Positions 36,662 to 48,857 of a stretch of DNA of 64,000 nt are shown here, one piece after another. Below the pieces are notes generated by a model that did no database searches, was not told the DNA's origin, and saw only the letters and a list, made by a program, of their open reading frames with translations. The position numbers were made by a program, and so were the translations under genes. Origin of the DNA: Parelaphostrongylus tenuis (Eukaryota > Nematoda > Chromadorea > Rhabditida > Metastrongylidae); the NCBI GenBank assembly GCA_019055375.1, contig JAHQIW010002141.1, forward strand, positions 1-64,000. The letters run 5' to 3'. Position 1 is the first letter of the stretch; the number at the start of each line of letters is the position of its first letter.

Positions 36662-37568
36662 AGATATCTAGAGCCCCTTAATATGGATGTCGAATTCTTT
36701 TACACTCATACAGATCTGCAGGATATGGTCTTAGGCATGGTAACATCAAATCACTCTATGAAATGTTTTGTTTAGTTGTGCGTACTCTAGATAATCTAAG
36801 AGCACTTTGGTATTCGGCAGATGGGTTGGTATAACTTACATTCAGCGTCCAGTCTTCGCAGGATAACCGCAACTCCTATATTCAATCAACCAACGACATA
36901 GCAAAGCTGAGAACTGTACCAGGTGAGATTGTCTATCACTATAACAATAGGGATGAACACGATCAAAGAGAGGTTACTGTGGACTCCACCTATGCCTTGT
37001 GCAGAAATCTAGAGGGTGAGTTCGTTTGTGTTTTCTTTTGATAGTTTCACATTAGCTTCACGGCACAGTAGTGATAGGTATCCCACAGTCCACTTTTGAC
37101 CGGTTGTTCGATCCGGCCCTCCATCCATCAGCTACTTCTCCATCCCTGCTGGGTCGTCATATTAGTGTCACACTTTAAAAGGATAAAGGCGGTGACCTTA
37201 TGCGTTTACCTGCACTATTCATTGAACTCATTGCCAAGTCTGAAACTTATGACTTAAACAAAAGTTCTCAAAAACTGAGAACACCAAGGAGTTCAGGAAG
37301 CCTTACAAAGGCACTTTTGTAAAGCACTAAAGGGAATATTCGCTAATATTCTGCATCGACGACCATACACAATATTAGTACAAGAAAGTTCGGTACTTTT
37401 CCGTTATCCGCACCCTATTCCGACCTCTTCATTGGAACGCGTTTTCTGATTTTTCTCGAGTTTTAGTAATTAGTTGATAACTCAGATTTACCAACCAAAA
37501 GAAGGCTGGGTTTCGCAAGTGACCGTTATATTGCAAAAACCAGTAACTTTACTTCGTTCCAATGTTGA
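36662..37568 (+). pseudogene. Y gene, A copy (one-base deletion in first visible exon)
   Basis: Four exons: 36662-36739, 36776-36824, 36846-37015 and 37486-37568 (TGA). Acceptors gatcatcag, tttgtttag, ttacattcag and taactcag; donors gtaaca, gttggt and gtgagt. Exons 2-4 agree in phase and encode VRTLDNLRALWYSAD, then a polar 56-codon exon (NSYIQSTNDIAKLRT, REVTVDSTYALC) and a short basic end. Exon 1 is 78 bp here but 79 bp in B (56818-56896). The missing base (near 36684, cttaata against cttaaata) shifts the frame so that exon 1 no longer joins exon 2. B has its own different lesion. Family unknown. Exons further 5' were not found. Confidence 0.65.
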
Positions 37569-37954
37569 GAAATCCTACTCGCATACCAGAGCCAAGAGCG
37601 CAAGCGAGGAGAAACCGAATATTCATTTGGCCGCTATAGTGCATTAAAAGTTCTTCTCAAAAAACCAGTACAACTTTGAAATCGTCGAGATTTAAGCTAT
37701 CAAATGACAACTGAAAATCTAAGGAACTGGCTTTGTCTAGCGATAAACTCCCGACTACGGAACATGATTTTATTTTCAACTGCCATGGCACAATAAAAAG
37801 GCCTTTTAGAAAACAATATGCGTCATTGGAAATTTCGTGATTTACACCATCGAATAACTATTAAAACTCTCGAAAAAAAAATTAAAAACGCTTTTCGCCT
37901 TAAGAGGTCGAATCAGAGTGTGAATAACGAAAAGTACCACAGCTTTATTTCGAT

Positions 37955-39296
37955 AACTTCGGCTTCTCCGGCGATACGATAATCCCATACATGGTGAACA
38001 AATGGTAGTTACAATCACGTGGGATCCGTCTCATGTGCCTGGCTATCACATTGTGACTAAGAGCAAATTTTTAGCCTGCATAAAAAAATTTCACTTCTTC
38101 TGTACAGAAAAAAATGTTCCCATGTTCATTGGTCTATAAAGCATACAAACATGCTATCGGAAAAATGAAAGAAAAATTCATCAAATCCCGCAGTATCCAA
38201 ACAAATTTCTTTGAGATAATTTGTATCGCTATGAACTGCTCAGCAAATGATCATCCTTACATTCATCTGCCGCATCTACAGTTGAGGCTTATAAAGCTCA
38301 GTTCACCAATCAGCGTTGAGTTAAGAGTTCTAGTGATGGGCTCTTAGTAAAACCGGCAAGGCTTGCTAGTGCAGGCCAGTCTGTTCAAATGCAGTTGGCT
38401 AGCAGACTTCACATATCGTTGTCTAAAACCACGTAGCGAATACTGGTGTACACAGCTGAAATAGGCAGCTACATCAATTACTATAATAGTAGTGGTGAAA
38501 ATCGTATTAGAATTTACCAGCACAATGCAAAGCAACTAAGGTAAAATTGACCACATATGACAACAACAAGGCCACTTATTGGAGATGCGCCACTTGGAAG
38601 AGTGACAAATATCATGGACAGAAAGAGGACTCCGCTGCAGTTGCGACTGGTCTAAATTTGAGTACACAACCACAGAACATTCTCAACTATGGGAAATATT
38701 GATTTACGTGCTTGAGATTTCTTTCTCTCAATTTTAGGACTCTGACTCGTTGGTTTCTGCTAGGTGGGTCGCAGGTCCACAATGATCAAAGTTTTGAAAT
38801 CAATCACGACGATACTCATCGTCAAATGGGGAACAGTTGAATGAAGTCCAGAGTGTTTCAAGATAAAGCCAAATCAACCATGTTGCTGAATCCCTAGTAT
38901 TTGAGAAAGTTGATATTCAAAAAACAGCCAGCGGTAGCATAAATCACAACTTTATAGAGTTTTGACGGTGGAAGCTCTGGGATGATATCAAAACCCTCGA
39001 TAAAACTCCAAACATTAAGAAACTGTTGTGTACGAGTAGGACGACAGTTTTCGAAACACAATCGGGTTCGGCAGATTTACACTTCTGGGGAACTGATTTT
39101 CTCAAGAACACCTTGCTACTATGCTCTACGCAGCAATAGATACATTTTATGTGAGATTAATCTTCTGCTAGCACAAGCAATTATCATTTAGTATGGATTT
39201 AATCAAACTGAACTGAATTTCAGGAGCATAGGAAGTAAATGGTTAACGGGAGGTTGGAAATAAAACCAGAGTTCACACTCTCTGTTTTATAAATAT
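37955..39296. repeat. SD3 segment X, inverted third copy
   Basis: Reverse complement of 33865-35220, also matching 54250-55600. It ends abruptly at 39296, where duplicated block SD2 begins. It makes the A locus a large imperfect palindrome with arms X (33.9-35.2 kb) and X' (38.0-39.3 kb). Confidence 0.88.
38409..38680 (-). pseudogene. Terminal membrane exon pair (inverted copy, frameshifted)
   Basis: Exon 38409-38455 and the donor side at 38518 are intact and match 34702-34748 and 34639. The first exon carries an uncompensated indel near 38600 (tttgtcactcttcc against tttgcactcttcc in 54.9 kb), which breaks the frame before the membrane segment. Confidence 0.5.
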
Positions 39297-39300
39297 GCTG

Positions 39301-41590
39301 GGAGCAACGTACAGTTACGTTTTTGATCATCTTCCAACATTCTTCAAGCCTTCCGTCTCGTCAGTGTCGGTGAGCCGATATCAGCCTATGTGGGAGGATA
39401 ACAACACTGACTTGATGCATCCGGTTTCCAATATGAGTCATTGTAAAATCCCCATATATGAATCAGTCACAAACATCTTTTCGTGCATTTCTCCTATCGG
39501 AAAGCCACGTTGGAGATGATATTTTTGGCTAGACAAGGGCTCTCTGCTAGATCTTCAATGATCGAAAGCTTAAAAACATCGGGGAATCCAAAAATGCATT
39601 CATTTTTGAGAAAGGCTTCTCACAGAGCTGTAGCACTCGAAGCAGAATTGTATTCCACATACGATGAGCATCATCGCGTTCACATATTGCTTCATAAAGC
39701 TCCCTCTCTAAACTCATAGCTAAGAGACGTCATACCTCGCTCAGCTACTGCAATGGCGTCGCGTTCCATGGGAAAGCAGGCGCTGATAGTCAGACATGCA
39801 TGCTTGGACACTCAAATGCGTCTTGCCTGCCACAACGGGCAATTAACGGCGTGACGGCGTCTGCTTATCAACGGTGGTCCTCAATGGGTTATGCAGTTTA
39901 ACTTAGTTCTGGTAATTAAATTTGGGTATTGCTTTAGTAGCAAATCTTATAGCGAAACATAATTGTAGCGACTAATTTCGACTAGACGCCATCCGCAGCG
40001 ACCAATCTATCTGATCGTAAGTTAACAATTATAGCGTGACTTTTCATTGTTTTGATATCTAGTGTGTGTTTCGGCGTGGCGAACTAAATTCTTTCAAACT
40101 GCCGTTTTCTTTCTCAGAGTGTGGGAAGAAATCTTTAAATAGCGTTTGAAACACTCGCAACCTTCATGTTTTCAAAAAGTCACTTCATGGAATCGTGTGC
40201 ATGATACACCACGCTCCCTCCGCCTTTGATTAGAAGGGTAGAAGGTGATCAATAAAGAAAATCCAGGCTTAGAAACATTACATTTTGGTAAGAATTGAGA
40301 TGTGGGATTAGGATTAGGAGTATAACAGATAATAGAGCAGCATGTTTTGAGCCTTTCATGAGGTCTGGTATGACACTTACAAAATGCTAAACAGGCGTGT
40401 GTTTCGCCCTTTCAAACTCCTCAATTGTATGGCGCCTTTCGGCTTAGCCGACTCCTTACAGGGGATACATCCTTACTTATTAAGATTCCTCTATATGAAA
40501 GACTTAAAGGTCTTTATAATTAGCAATGTATACCACAGCAAGGGATTGGGTGAACCAAAAGTCACCATAGTACTGAGGATCCTAAAAAGATGAAACAAGC
40601 TTCTCTCTAGTACTTTCTAAGTGCCATACCAGACCTCATGAACGGCTCAAAACATGTTATCATATTACCAGACTGTCACCGTCTTTGAGAGAAGTTTATA
40701 GAAGCAGACAAATGAAGTAATGAGTTAGTCAATAAAAAGAATGATTGGAAGAAAGCAGCTTTGGCATAAAACTGTGTTTTGTGGGTAACTGTGGCAGCAT
40801 TCAATTACACGTTGCACAATCAACATTCTGAATGGTTAAATAGTCTATGTGGGGAATTTGTGTCCATAAATGTTCATGGGACCTGTCACCAAGCCAGAAT
40901 CTCTTTTAGAACAGAGAAAAACTACATGGCAAGATCCTTTCTTTCCAACTTGTCATGTGGTCTGGTAAGGGCTCTTGTGCAGCCCGAGACACGTGTTTCG
41001 TCCTTACAGACTCGTCAGCCGGGCAGAACCCGTCGTCTTTCGATCTTTTTATAGTCAGTTCTCTCAGGAGCCTTACATACTTTATAGAGACGAAAGGACG
41101 AAACACATATATCGGGCTGTACAAGAGCCCTTACCAAACCACATGACAAGTTGGCTCAAATAATAATGAAAGGATCTATTGAAATTTGAGCGTGGTCTAA
41201 ACAAAGCACTCGAAATAAAGGTATAATTACATGGCAAGAATTATGCTCAGCCATTTCCTCAGGCCAAATATCTATTGATCTCTGCTTAGGTTCAGTAATT
41301 TAGTACTTTTCTTCGACAAGCAAATGAGAGGCCGCCAACTGTAGTATCTATTGAATACATTTATATAGCACATCAATAATACACTGGCTCTGTATTCTGA
41401 AAACGTGACGGCTTCGCCTTGGAACCACGATAGGTTGAATGGATGCGCAATTCACTCATTAGATACTTTTCCAACTTTAGCAGAAAGACGGTAATGAACA
41501 GGTTTTTGGGATGCCGTTTTAGAAAGCCTCATAGTGGCATCCCATTGTGTCTTGCTTGCCTTTGTAGATTAGGCAAAAACACATGCTCGC
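39301..41590. repeat. Duplicated block SD2, copy 2
   Basis: Matches 3970-5930 in the same orientation. The main difference is an extra 300 bp at 40924-41233. It lies directly left of SD1 copy 2, the reverse of the order at 1-5930. Confidence 0.85.
40924..41233. mobile_element. Foldback MITE insertion absent from the sister copy
   Basis: Arms of about 70 bp mirror each other: gtaagggctcttgtgcagcc at 40966 and its near complement ending at 41133, with outer arms catgtggtctgg / ccaaaccacatg and gatcctttc / gaaaggatc. The extra DNA is bracketed by the direct repeat acatggcaaga (about 40923 and 41230). SD2 copy 1 has one such sequence (at about 5577) and no insert, so the empty site is preserved. 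No coding capacity. A lone end of the same family is near 49080-49110. Confidence 0.8.
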
Positions 41591-41868
41591 TTATGTGAAT
41601 CAATGCTATATTCCTAATCGCACTGCAGAGAAATAGTCTTTCTAGGAAATAATCACAGCGCTGGAATCATTGAATTTCATCAATGGTAGCCCTTCCATAT
41701 GAATTTTTAACATTCTAGTAGTCATTTGAACACTAATATCTGTGTGTATGACATGCATAAAATAATTTTTACTCACAGACAGAATTCAGTCACAGCGGAT
41801 AGAACAGCTATAATTTCGTTCAATGCAAGGGCGAAATCCAACGTAACTACGAATATTATAATGGAAAG

Positions 41869-42583
41869 TTAGAACACTGATGTCTGGAATACTGATGGAT
41901 TACAGTAATCATCAACTTCAGTTAATACCTCACTTTGAGCTTTCGATACTGATGCGATTTCAAAAAATGGTTGATGATACTGCGCGGTTTCCAGATCGAC
42001 ATCGTCATCCCTTTTCGCTCAGTTTTAGCTGTTTCGATAGCACGTTGGTATTTGCGTCCCGCTGCCTTCTTTACTCATTAATTACTGCACTTTGAGTTTT
42101 TGAGAGTGACTCGAATTCAGATGTTGAGTGGCAACGCTGTGTGGCTTTCTCAGAAACTTCATCATTCTTATTCAGTACAATTCTATCCGCTTTGGTAGCA
42201 TTATGGGATATCCTTTTTGATGCCTTCCTTGACTTATCAACTCTGATACTTTGAGTCTTTGAGAGTGGCTCAAATGCAGACTGTGTGGCTTCCACACCTA
42301 TATCACCGCTTTTTTTCGGCTCCATCATTATCGTTTCGTCAGTACATTGCGTTTTCTGCTCTTCTACCCTCTTTGTATTATTCATTCCATCTGCAACGAC
42401 GTCTTCTGGCCCGAAGTTCTCATACGTGGTATTTCCGTCCTCGAAAAAATATCACAGATTATTATGCGACAGAAGATATGAGTTCCATAATTCACGCACT
42501 ATTTTTCTCTACTTCGTGTAGTATTGCCAGATCAGCTTTTCGCGTTTCACTCGATGTTTCGTTGGAATCACGCTTGTCATCTC
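41869..42583 (-). CDS. C-terminal exons of charged-tail protein (SD1 copy 2)
   Basis: Exons 42500-42583, 42075 to about 42434 and 41869-42010 (TAA at 41869) match the exons at 798-881, 373-739 and 167-308, with identical lengths for the first and last. All three frames are open. The middle exon differs at its 5' edge: copy 1 reads ttttttag|GG, copy 2 ttttttcgag, so the acceptor AG moves by two bases and the simple splice would break the frame. Either this copy uses another site or it is a recent pseudogene. Sequence differences elsewhere are scattered substitutions. Confidence 0.45.
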
Positions 42584-44262
42584 CTGTAAATGTGTAGTTT
42601 CAAATAAACAACATTTCATCTTTATTTTGATGCCGTTTTATTTCAACTTTGTTCAACTGCTAAGTGTTACAAAATGTAGACTATAAGCAGTAGACTTCTG
42701 AAAAGAGGTAATTTCCAACAAGACTTAACTCTTTGAAGCCGTATTGCCCTCTTGAACGTTCAACAATAGGGATGAGACAAGTGTTAATTTTTCCGGCGTT
42801 ACCTATCGTTCATTGATTATGATGAGAGCGTCTAGACAGAAAGAAGGCAAGCAAGAACAGCTAATACATAAAGCAGCTACATAGTTTCTAGCAAGTGCGA
42901 GCAATAAATAGGCTAACTGATTTATAATTTTCCTAGCAACCAATATAAAATTCACAGTGCCAGATGTTTTTTATAATCGAAATGATGAACGGAAGCAGAT
43001 TATAAACAGAGGAGACTCTTCGCTGCCCTCAGTTACTAATGAAGAATTATTGAACCATTAAGGCACTCTAGAGCGTTAGCTGTTTTCTATTCAGAATTCT
43101 GGTCAAATACTGTCAAAAAAAAAAAAAACAGAAGAACTAGGTCAGGTATCGCTAGCCTCAACTTTGATACAGGGCATCCAAATATAAGGATGCAACTTGG
43201 AGTTAAATTGATGAATCTAAATCATTTTTTCAATGTGCTCACTCTTTATTCTTCCTTGATGCTCGGCGTTTGCTTTCTTTTAATTTGAGCGTCATCATTA
43301 GGAAGACTATCGGTCTGAAAATTTGTAGGGATATGTGATTAGTCAAGCAATGTCGGATAATGATAAAATGTTGGGTAATGAATCTTTTTGAACGTTCCTT
43401 TATAATTCACTAGAGTCTCAACACATTCGTAACGACTTGAGTGTCATGCGATGCGGAAATCAAGAGGCAATTTTTCAGTTCAACAAAGCCGACGCAGTAT
43501 CAGGCTTTATTAGCTATCTATTAAATCATCGAGTTCTACAATCCTAGATCTGTAAAGAACAGCGCCCTTTTGTATGCTACTTTAAAACTTTGATATTTTT
43601 TGTCAAGTCCACATCATAAATTACCATTCTGTTCCATGTCCTGAACACGTAAATAAACAAACATGGTACTATTCGCCAATCTTTCGCTCATGGTTATATG
43701 TTCCTATCATTTCCTGTAGCTCAAAGCTCTACTTATATCGTTAAATTACTGGAATTTACACAACTTAACTTTTACAAAGGCACAGCACACAAACCAAACA
43801 TGTTATCAGTTGATGACAGCTTTTGCAAAATTCTGAACTTAGCAATAATGCGGTGAACTTCTGTGTAATCAACTGACCAGTGAGCACATGACGAACATTA
43901 GAGGTGTTGTCAAAAATTACTACACGTAAAAGTGGACGTCAAGTGAAAACGCGGAAAACTTTCAAGAGGAGATTGAATTCAAAGCACAAAATTACGATGA
44001 GTCGTACTACTTCCATGTCAAACTGAGAACGAGATGACACCGTCAACAAAATCTGCACAAAATGTAATATTTATTAGGAATCTTATTGCAAAAGGCAACA
44101 AATTCTATTTACGGATATAACAGTATGACAAGTAACATGATAATTTCAGAATTGGATGCATAAAATCAACGAGAATTCCTTATTTACCGGCTCTTTTAGC
44201 GGTGCTATGATGTCATAATTATATATCCGCAAAGACAGAGTGGTAATGCAACTTTCGATCCC

Positions 44263-44340
44263 ATAGGGGACTTGAACCCGCACTCTACTCCCTCCCGGAG
44301 AAACTGACCACATGCGCTACCGAGGCTCCTGTTCTGCTAG
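44263..44340 (-). repeat. SINE1 head (copy 2)
   Basis: Minus strand B box GGTTCAAGTCCCC matches the tRNA consensus better than the copy at 2560. It is part of SD1. Confidence 0.55.
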
Positions 44341-44982
44341 CACTCCATCGGTGATGCAGAAAATCGATTTGTCAGCAATGGTTCGTCACTTGGAAAGCAC
44401 AAATCGGCGATGAACCCAGTCACGCTAACAGATATTGGATACATGTTGACAGGAAGAATTGCTTACTTAGCAGCTCTTTAAGCGACGGTTGTGAACACAC
44501 TCAGTGTAGTCTCAGGATAGTTAGCGCCCGCTAACACGCACTGGATCGCGAGGCTTTGCTGAAGCATGTTCAAGAAATCGGATGTGAATTAGCCGACTTC
44601 AGCACGTGGCAGGAAGTATGGAATTGTTTTTAACGTTCCAGCTAGGCGTAATGCGAGTGACATCACGGACCCCGTTTCACTAATTACTTTTTATCCAACT
44701 CGCTGCATGCACAAAAGATGTTATGATGGCATTTCAGCACAGAATAATGTAATAGCTTTTGTTAATCATTGGAAGCACTTGTCCGCCTTTTCGATCACAT
44801 AATAGGCCTTGGTGATTGTAGAGATTTTACTTTCACAAATCACGTAATGGCAAACCTCAATCGATTTTGTGCTGCTTATTTCCCAAGAAATTCTTAGTTC
44901 TATGCTAGAAGTGTTTCGTTGAGGAGTTGAGGACGTCAGAGTCGATTAGTGATCGTCAGATTGATTATCGCACCAAACTCAC

Positions 44983-45193
44983 GCGTCCACCAAGACCAAG
45001 ACCTCCTTCGGTTTTCTTCGTTCTATAGCACATTACGATTGTTAACATGGCCAACATCATTGAACACACATGGAAAAATGGGTCCTGGAATACTGTAGTA
45101 TTTGACCTGCAATATAATCGAACGAGCGAAATGGAGTAACTCACGTAATAGCTTAGCGGAGAGTCCATTTCTTCACCACTTGCTATGTGCTTG
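44983..45193 (-). CDS. Membrane-spanning exon (SD1 copy 2)
   Basis: Same 211-bp exon as 3241-3451 with the same acceptor and donor. The hydrophobic segment reads CSMMLAMLTIVMCY here. All differences are in-frame replacements or silent changes. Confidence 0.5.
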
Positions 45194-45929
45194 CTGATGA
45201 GAATGAGTTGTACCTTAGAGAACGACCGACGATTGTTCGCTCAAATATCAGTCCATTTTCACAAATTATCAATATCTCAAGCAAGAAATAACAGATTTCG
45301 ACTCATTTTGTTGACTATTGGTTAAATAAAAGGTTGATATTCCTATTGTTCAAACCACCTACTTCAATGACAAATGGCCTCCATTACGACAATGTTACTC
45401 AAGTGTTCAGAAAACAGAAGTGTCACCCTCGGATCACTTTCATTTATCCTTCTAATTTCTATGACTGCCACGTGCATCCTCTTCATGCCAATAGTACGAA
45501 GATAAATTACGAAACTCAGTTTGTTAAGCTGTTATTGCACTGAAGAAAAATTAGCACAGCACCGTGGAAATCCAGTTGGACGACTTTTTATAATCTTCGA
45601 CATTGATACTTAGTATATGTAAGTCGTAAAGATTCATCTTGACTGGTTAGCCCGAGGTTGATAATACCTGTAGTAGTAGCAGTAATAGCAGTAGTAGTTC
45701 GACGGCTGTCGTTTCGGTCACACTCTCTCTCTCTTTCTTAAAAACCGAACACACATTTTACTGCAGTGATTACTGTATTGATTGCTATTGCTATTACTGA
45801 TGTTATTACTCCTACTACCAGTCTGGCGTCATCTGATTGAGCGTTCAGTATTCCTGACATTTATTTGAGCTGATCTCAACATGATCTTTTGGATAGAAAT
45901 CTGCGTTCACATGGTGTGCGATATGATCT

Positions 45930-46320
45930 GACGACACAAATAAACATCTTCCAAACCCTGTCCAGTTCATGCTGAATGTTGCGATGATCTTGTAACAATA
46001 TCTCTCCGACCATATCAAGGACATCTTGACTATGCTTTTTTGTAGACGACTCGAGCGCGAATGATCCTCCAGACTGTTCTCTCCAGCTTCAAGCTTCTCG
46101 GAAGACTATATAGCCGTCCTCTCGACAAAGTCGACCTTTCTTCTGTGTACTTATGACAGCCCGACAGATCCGGTGGTCGCTCCGCATACAGCACAATGTT
46201 AAAAAAAGAAGGCTAAACCAGCACGAAATAAGACGCAACAATATAAACGATATAAAAACAATGGCGAATTGAATCCAAGCAGACGACATGTTTTTTTGAT
46301 CAGCAGCTGCATACACCAGT
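45930..46320 (-). mobile_element. Mariner relic with the same insert as at 16.1 kb
   Basis: Minus strand: NSLEDHSRSSRLQK (the mariner SLEDxPRSGRP block) and a decayed second HTH below 46100. Above 46105 comes the stretch gtcgactttgtcgagaggac and upstream bases shared with 16130-16245. A 78-codon minus-strand frame (46089-46325) with a hydrophobic run covers this insert; I regard it as part of the relic. Confidence 0.6.
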
Positions 46321-46423
46321 TTCAAATCGAAGACTCAGGTCGCTTGAATCTTTATGTGAAAAAAAAACCAGCAAGTCATGTCGAGCTAACTAGCATCCAC
46401 GATTCATAATCGGATCCTGTCAG

Positions 46424-47507
46424 GGCTTCCAAAGTATTTGGACATCCTCCTTATGCAACTCAAAGAGGTGGATTTGAACACAGTCCTCCTTATGCAACTC
46501 AAATAGGTGTATCTGAACACAATCAAAATCACGACACCGAGGAAGAAATCACCACGACCATCGCTCAAGAAAACTCGCAGAAGCTAGAGGCTGGTGCGAT
46601 TGCTCCCGAAAACATGTCAAGAAAGCGCGAGGGAGACTCGCTTGAATTTACAAATTCTCATGACCACTCAACGCTACCAAACGCTGAGGAAGAGTATGAC
46701 AAACACGCAGTCCCAAAAGAAGAAACAAATTTGAGTGGATTGAATATGCAACAAGCTTTTCGATTAGCGTAAGTGTCTCCAAACGTTACATCGAACGATC
46801 ACTCGCGTCAGCAAACAGATACAGCCGTGTATTCATCTTCACTACAACTAAAATTGAGGATTCATTCGAACGAAGTCTTTCTGACCCAAGAATAGGCAGA
46901 AAAGTGGTAATTACTGTTGACAAAAATATGCACAGCTTCGATGACGATCTACTAGGATTTTCTAAGAAGAGCAGGTAGATTTCCACACAAAAACAGAAAG
47001 CTTCAAAAGCTACTCCCACGCTGGTTCGCCACAAAACTCATCATTTACAACTCAGTTACCTTTGCAGCTCCAGCACAAACGCCCTCAAAAGTTGCGTCTA
47101 TTCACCTTTGAATTGAATCACACTCAAGGAAAATTAGAGTCGCATTTCTCGACAGAAAGTAAATTACCATTATCACAATCTGCAATGACTATACCCTGAA
47201 ATGGAATTGGATGTATCAACTTTGGCACTCCTAAGGATCAACGCTGCATTTGCTCAACTTCGCCAAGTACTAGAACAGTGAATTTTTTTTTTCTTTGATT
47301 CCACGCGCATTTGGATCAAACCAAATCAAAAATAAAGCCGAAACTAGGATATTTGACCGGCCAAAAAAGATCGATAACAGTGCTAAACATAAACAAAACA
47401 ATGGCCATCGCATAAAATTCAGGCTCTCTGGACGTATTGCCACGCTATATCCTTCTTTAGATTCCTCGCCATTTTTGGCTGGCGGCGACGGTTCGGGCGA
47501 CTACTAA
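46424..47507 (+). CDS. Hypothetical gene with two apparent frameshifts
   Basis: Unrecognised. Exon 46424-46768 (acceptor tcctgtcag, donor gtaagtg) encodes 115 residues beginning with a duplicated unit (HPPYATQRGGFEHS / SPPYATQIGVSEHN), then acidic sequence. Exon 2 starts at 46819 after a 50-bp intron, phase-consistent, and encodes SRVFIFTTTKIEDSF and VVITVDKNMHSFDDD. Near 46970 the frame must shift by one base (a missing A in aagaagagc) to continue for about 70 codons (SFKSYSHAGSPQN, LRLFTFELNHTQ). A second shift, one extra C at about 47196 (ataccctgaa), leads to ELDVSTLALLR. Then donor CA|gtgaat at about 47274 and acceptor aactag join exon 47336-47507 (TAA), ending GGDGSGDY. AATAAA lies at about 47577. 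Either sequencing/assembly errors or a young pseudogene. Confidence 0.55.
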
Positions 47508-48229
47508 GAGAAGCTGCCGGTGCGTGCTCCAATGCTAATGTGCTAGTTTTGTAATGAGGCTTGTAGATTATTCGAGAATAAATAGGATTTCATTGTCAGA
47601 AATAGTCAAATACGATGAAACAGATTTTAATGAAATCCTTTTGAATGAAAACAGCGTAACTGCACTACTTGCAATCCACATTTCCAAAAAGAAAATTCAA
47701 GAAATAGCAATTAGCAGAACGTTATTATAGAAACTTCTTAGCATTTTTATGGTGATTAATTGCACTTCTCCACAAGCAATCACCCTTATCTTTCATTTCG
47801 TTCGATTTTCAAAGACATCAATGCATAAAGTACACAAAATTAACCATAATCACTATAAATTGGACTACAATGAGTGGTTTGTCAAAAACGCTGCTACTTA
47901 ATGCATGCGATCGCACTACATCGATGATTTTCAGAATTGTTTTGTTTATAAGGTACTACACTCCCATTTTTCAGATCTGTGCGCGATTTCATTTGAATTT
48001 CAATCTATGATATGGTATGCGTAGAAGAGTTGATGGAAGTATACGTATGTATTACGAAAGATTTGTGCAAGGAAGGTGCATTCGCTTTTTAGAAGAACTA
48101 CCAAGCAACGAAATTTTGCCACTGTTGCTTCAGCAGACCCATTTTGTCCACAATAAACGTACACAAATCTGTTCTTTTTAGATAACCGATGTCAGTACGA
48201 TGACAAAGTGTTGATTGGTTCTCGTTCCG

Positions 48230-48690
48230 AGTTCGGATAATAAGACAATTCCTTTTTCACAACAAGACATCGTTGCCGTTGCGCAAAGAGATACATAACT
48301 GATCGAGATCTGCAAAAGGAGGGGCAATGGTTTGCCGAAAAAATTCATGCAAGAGAATCAGCGCATGGACGACTGAAGAATTATGGAGAACCAAAAAAGC
48401 GTAATGCTGTCTATGTGGCCGAATAAGAAGTCAGAATGACTTCAACAATGCACGGCTCTGTCATTAGTTCAGAGACGGACGTTTCATAAGTTGTAAATAG
48501 TTACAACAAAAGTAAGGAGGCATTGGACCTGACCGACCAGTTGGCTGCGTACCCCCAATTCTTTAAGAAGACCCAGATGGCGAGAGAATTTTGTTGCTTC
48601 TTTGTTTTACAGTCTACCTGTAATAGTTTGTCATCGGTTGTTCACATCGCCGCAAACATATACATGGTCAACGCTTGACGAATCAAATGC
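48230..48690 (+). mobile_element. piggyBac transposase relic
   Basis: Plus strand, one main frame with a few stops: RESAHGRLKNYGEPKKR followed by VRMTSTMHG (the region where piggyBac enzymes read WxDxRxVxxLSTxH), then YNKSKEALDLTDQLAAY (normally YNxxMGGVDxxDQ, which holds the third catalytic Asp). It ends with a hydrophobic stretch like the following helix (VHIAANIYMVNA). The N-terminal half is missing and ends are not defined. Family assignment rests on these two blocks. Confidence 0.6.
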
Positions 48691-48857
48691 GACTATGCCT
48701 GGAAAGCCAAAAAAGAATCTAAAGTGATCGTGTGAAAAAAACTAGAATGACAAAGTGTAACCGAAGTGCAAAGTGCGTTTGTTTATGATGTCTTTTTATA
48801 TTTTTCATTAAAATGTACTTCCAAACGGGTCTTATAATCAACGTAGAAAGAGCGGTG

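Larger units (their letters stand above)
35786..37955. repeat. SD3 segment Y, inverted in A
   Basis: Matches 55605-57775 in reverse orientation, base for base with few changes. Carries the PLE tail, the hammerhead-like motif and the Y gene. About 36100-36660 and 37020-37480 otherwise hold intronic or intergenic sequence with nothing further recognised. Confidence 0.88.
41706..45555. repeat. Segmental duplication SD1, right copy
   Basis: Direct match to 1-3811. Small indels only, apart from about 45 bp extra near 44565-44615. The SINE1 relic of 2560-2636 is present at 44263-44340. Copy-specific sequence resumes at 45556. Confidence 0.9.

Noticed and set aside
46089..46325. Small membrane protein on the minus strand
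   Set aside because: The hydrophobic run falls in the insert shared by two mariner relics, so it is more likely element sequence.
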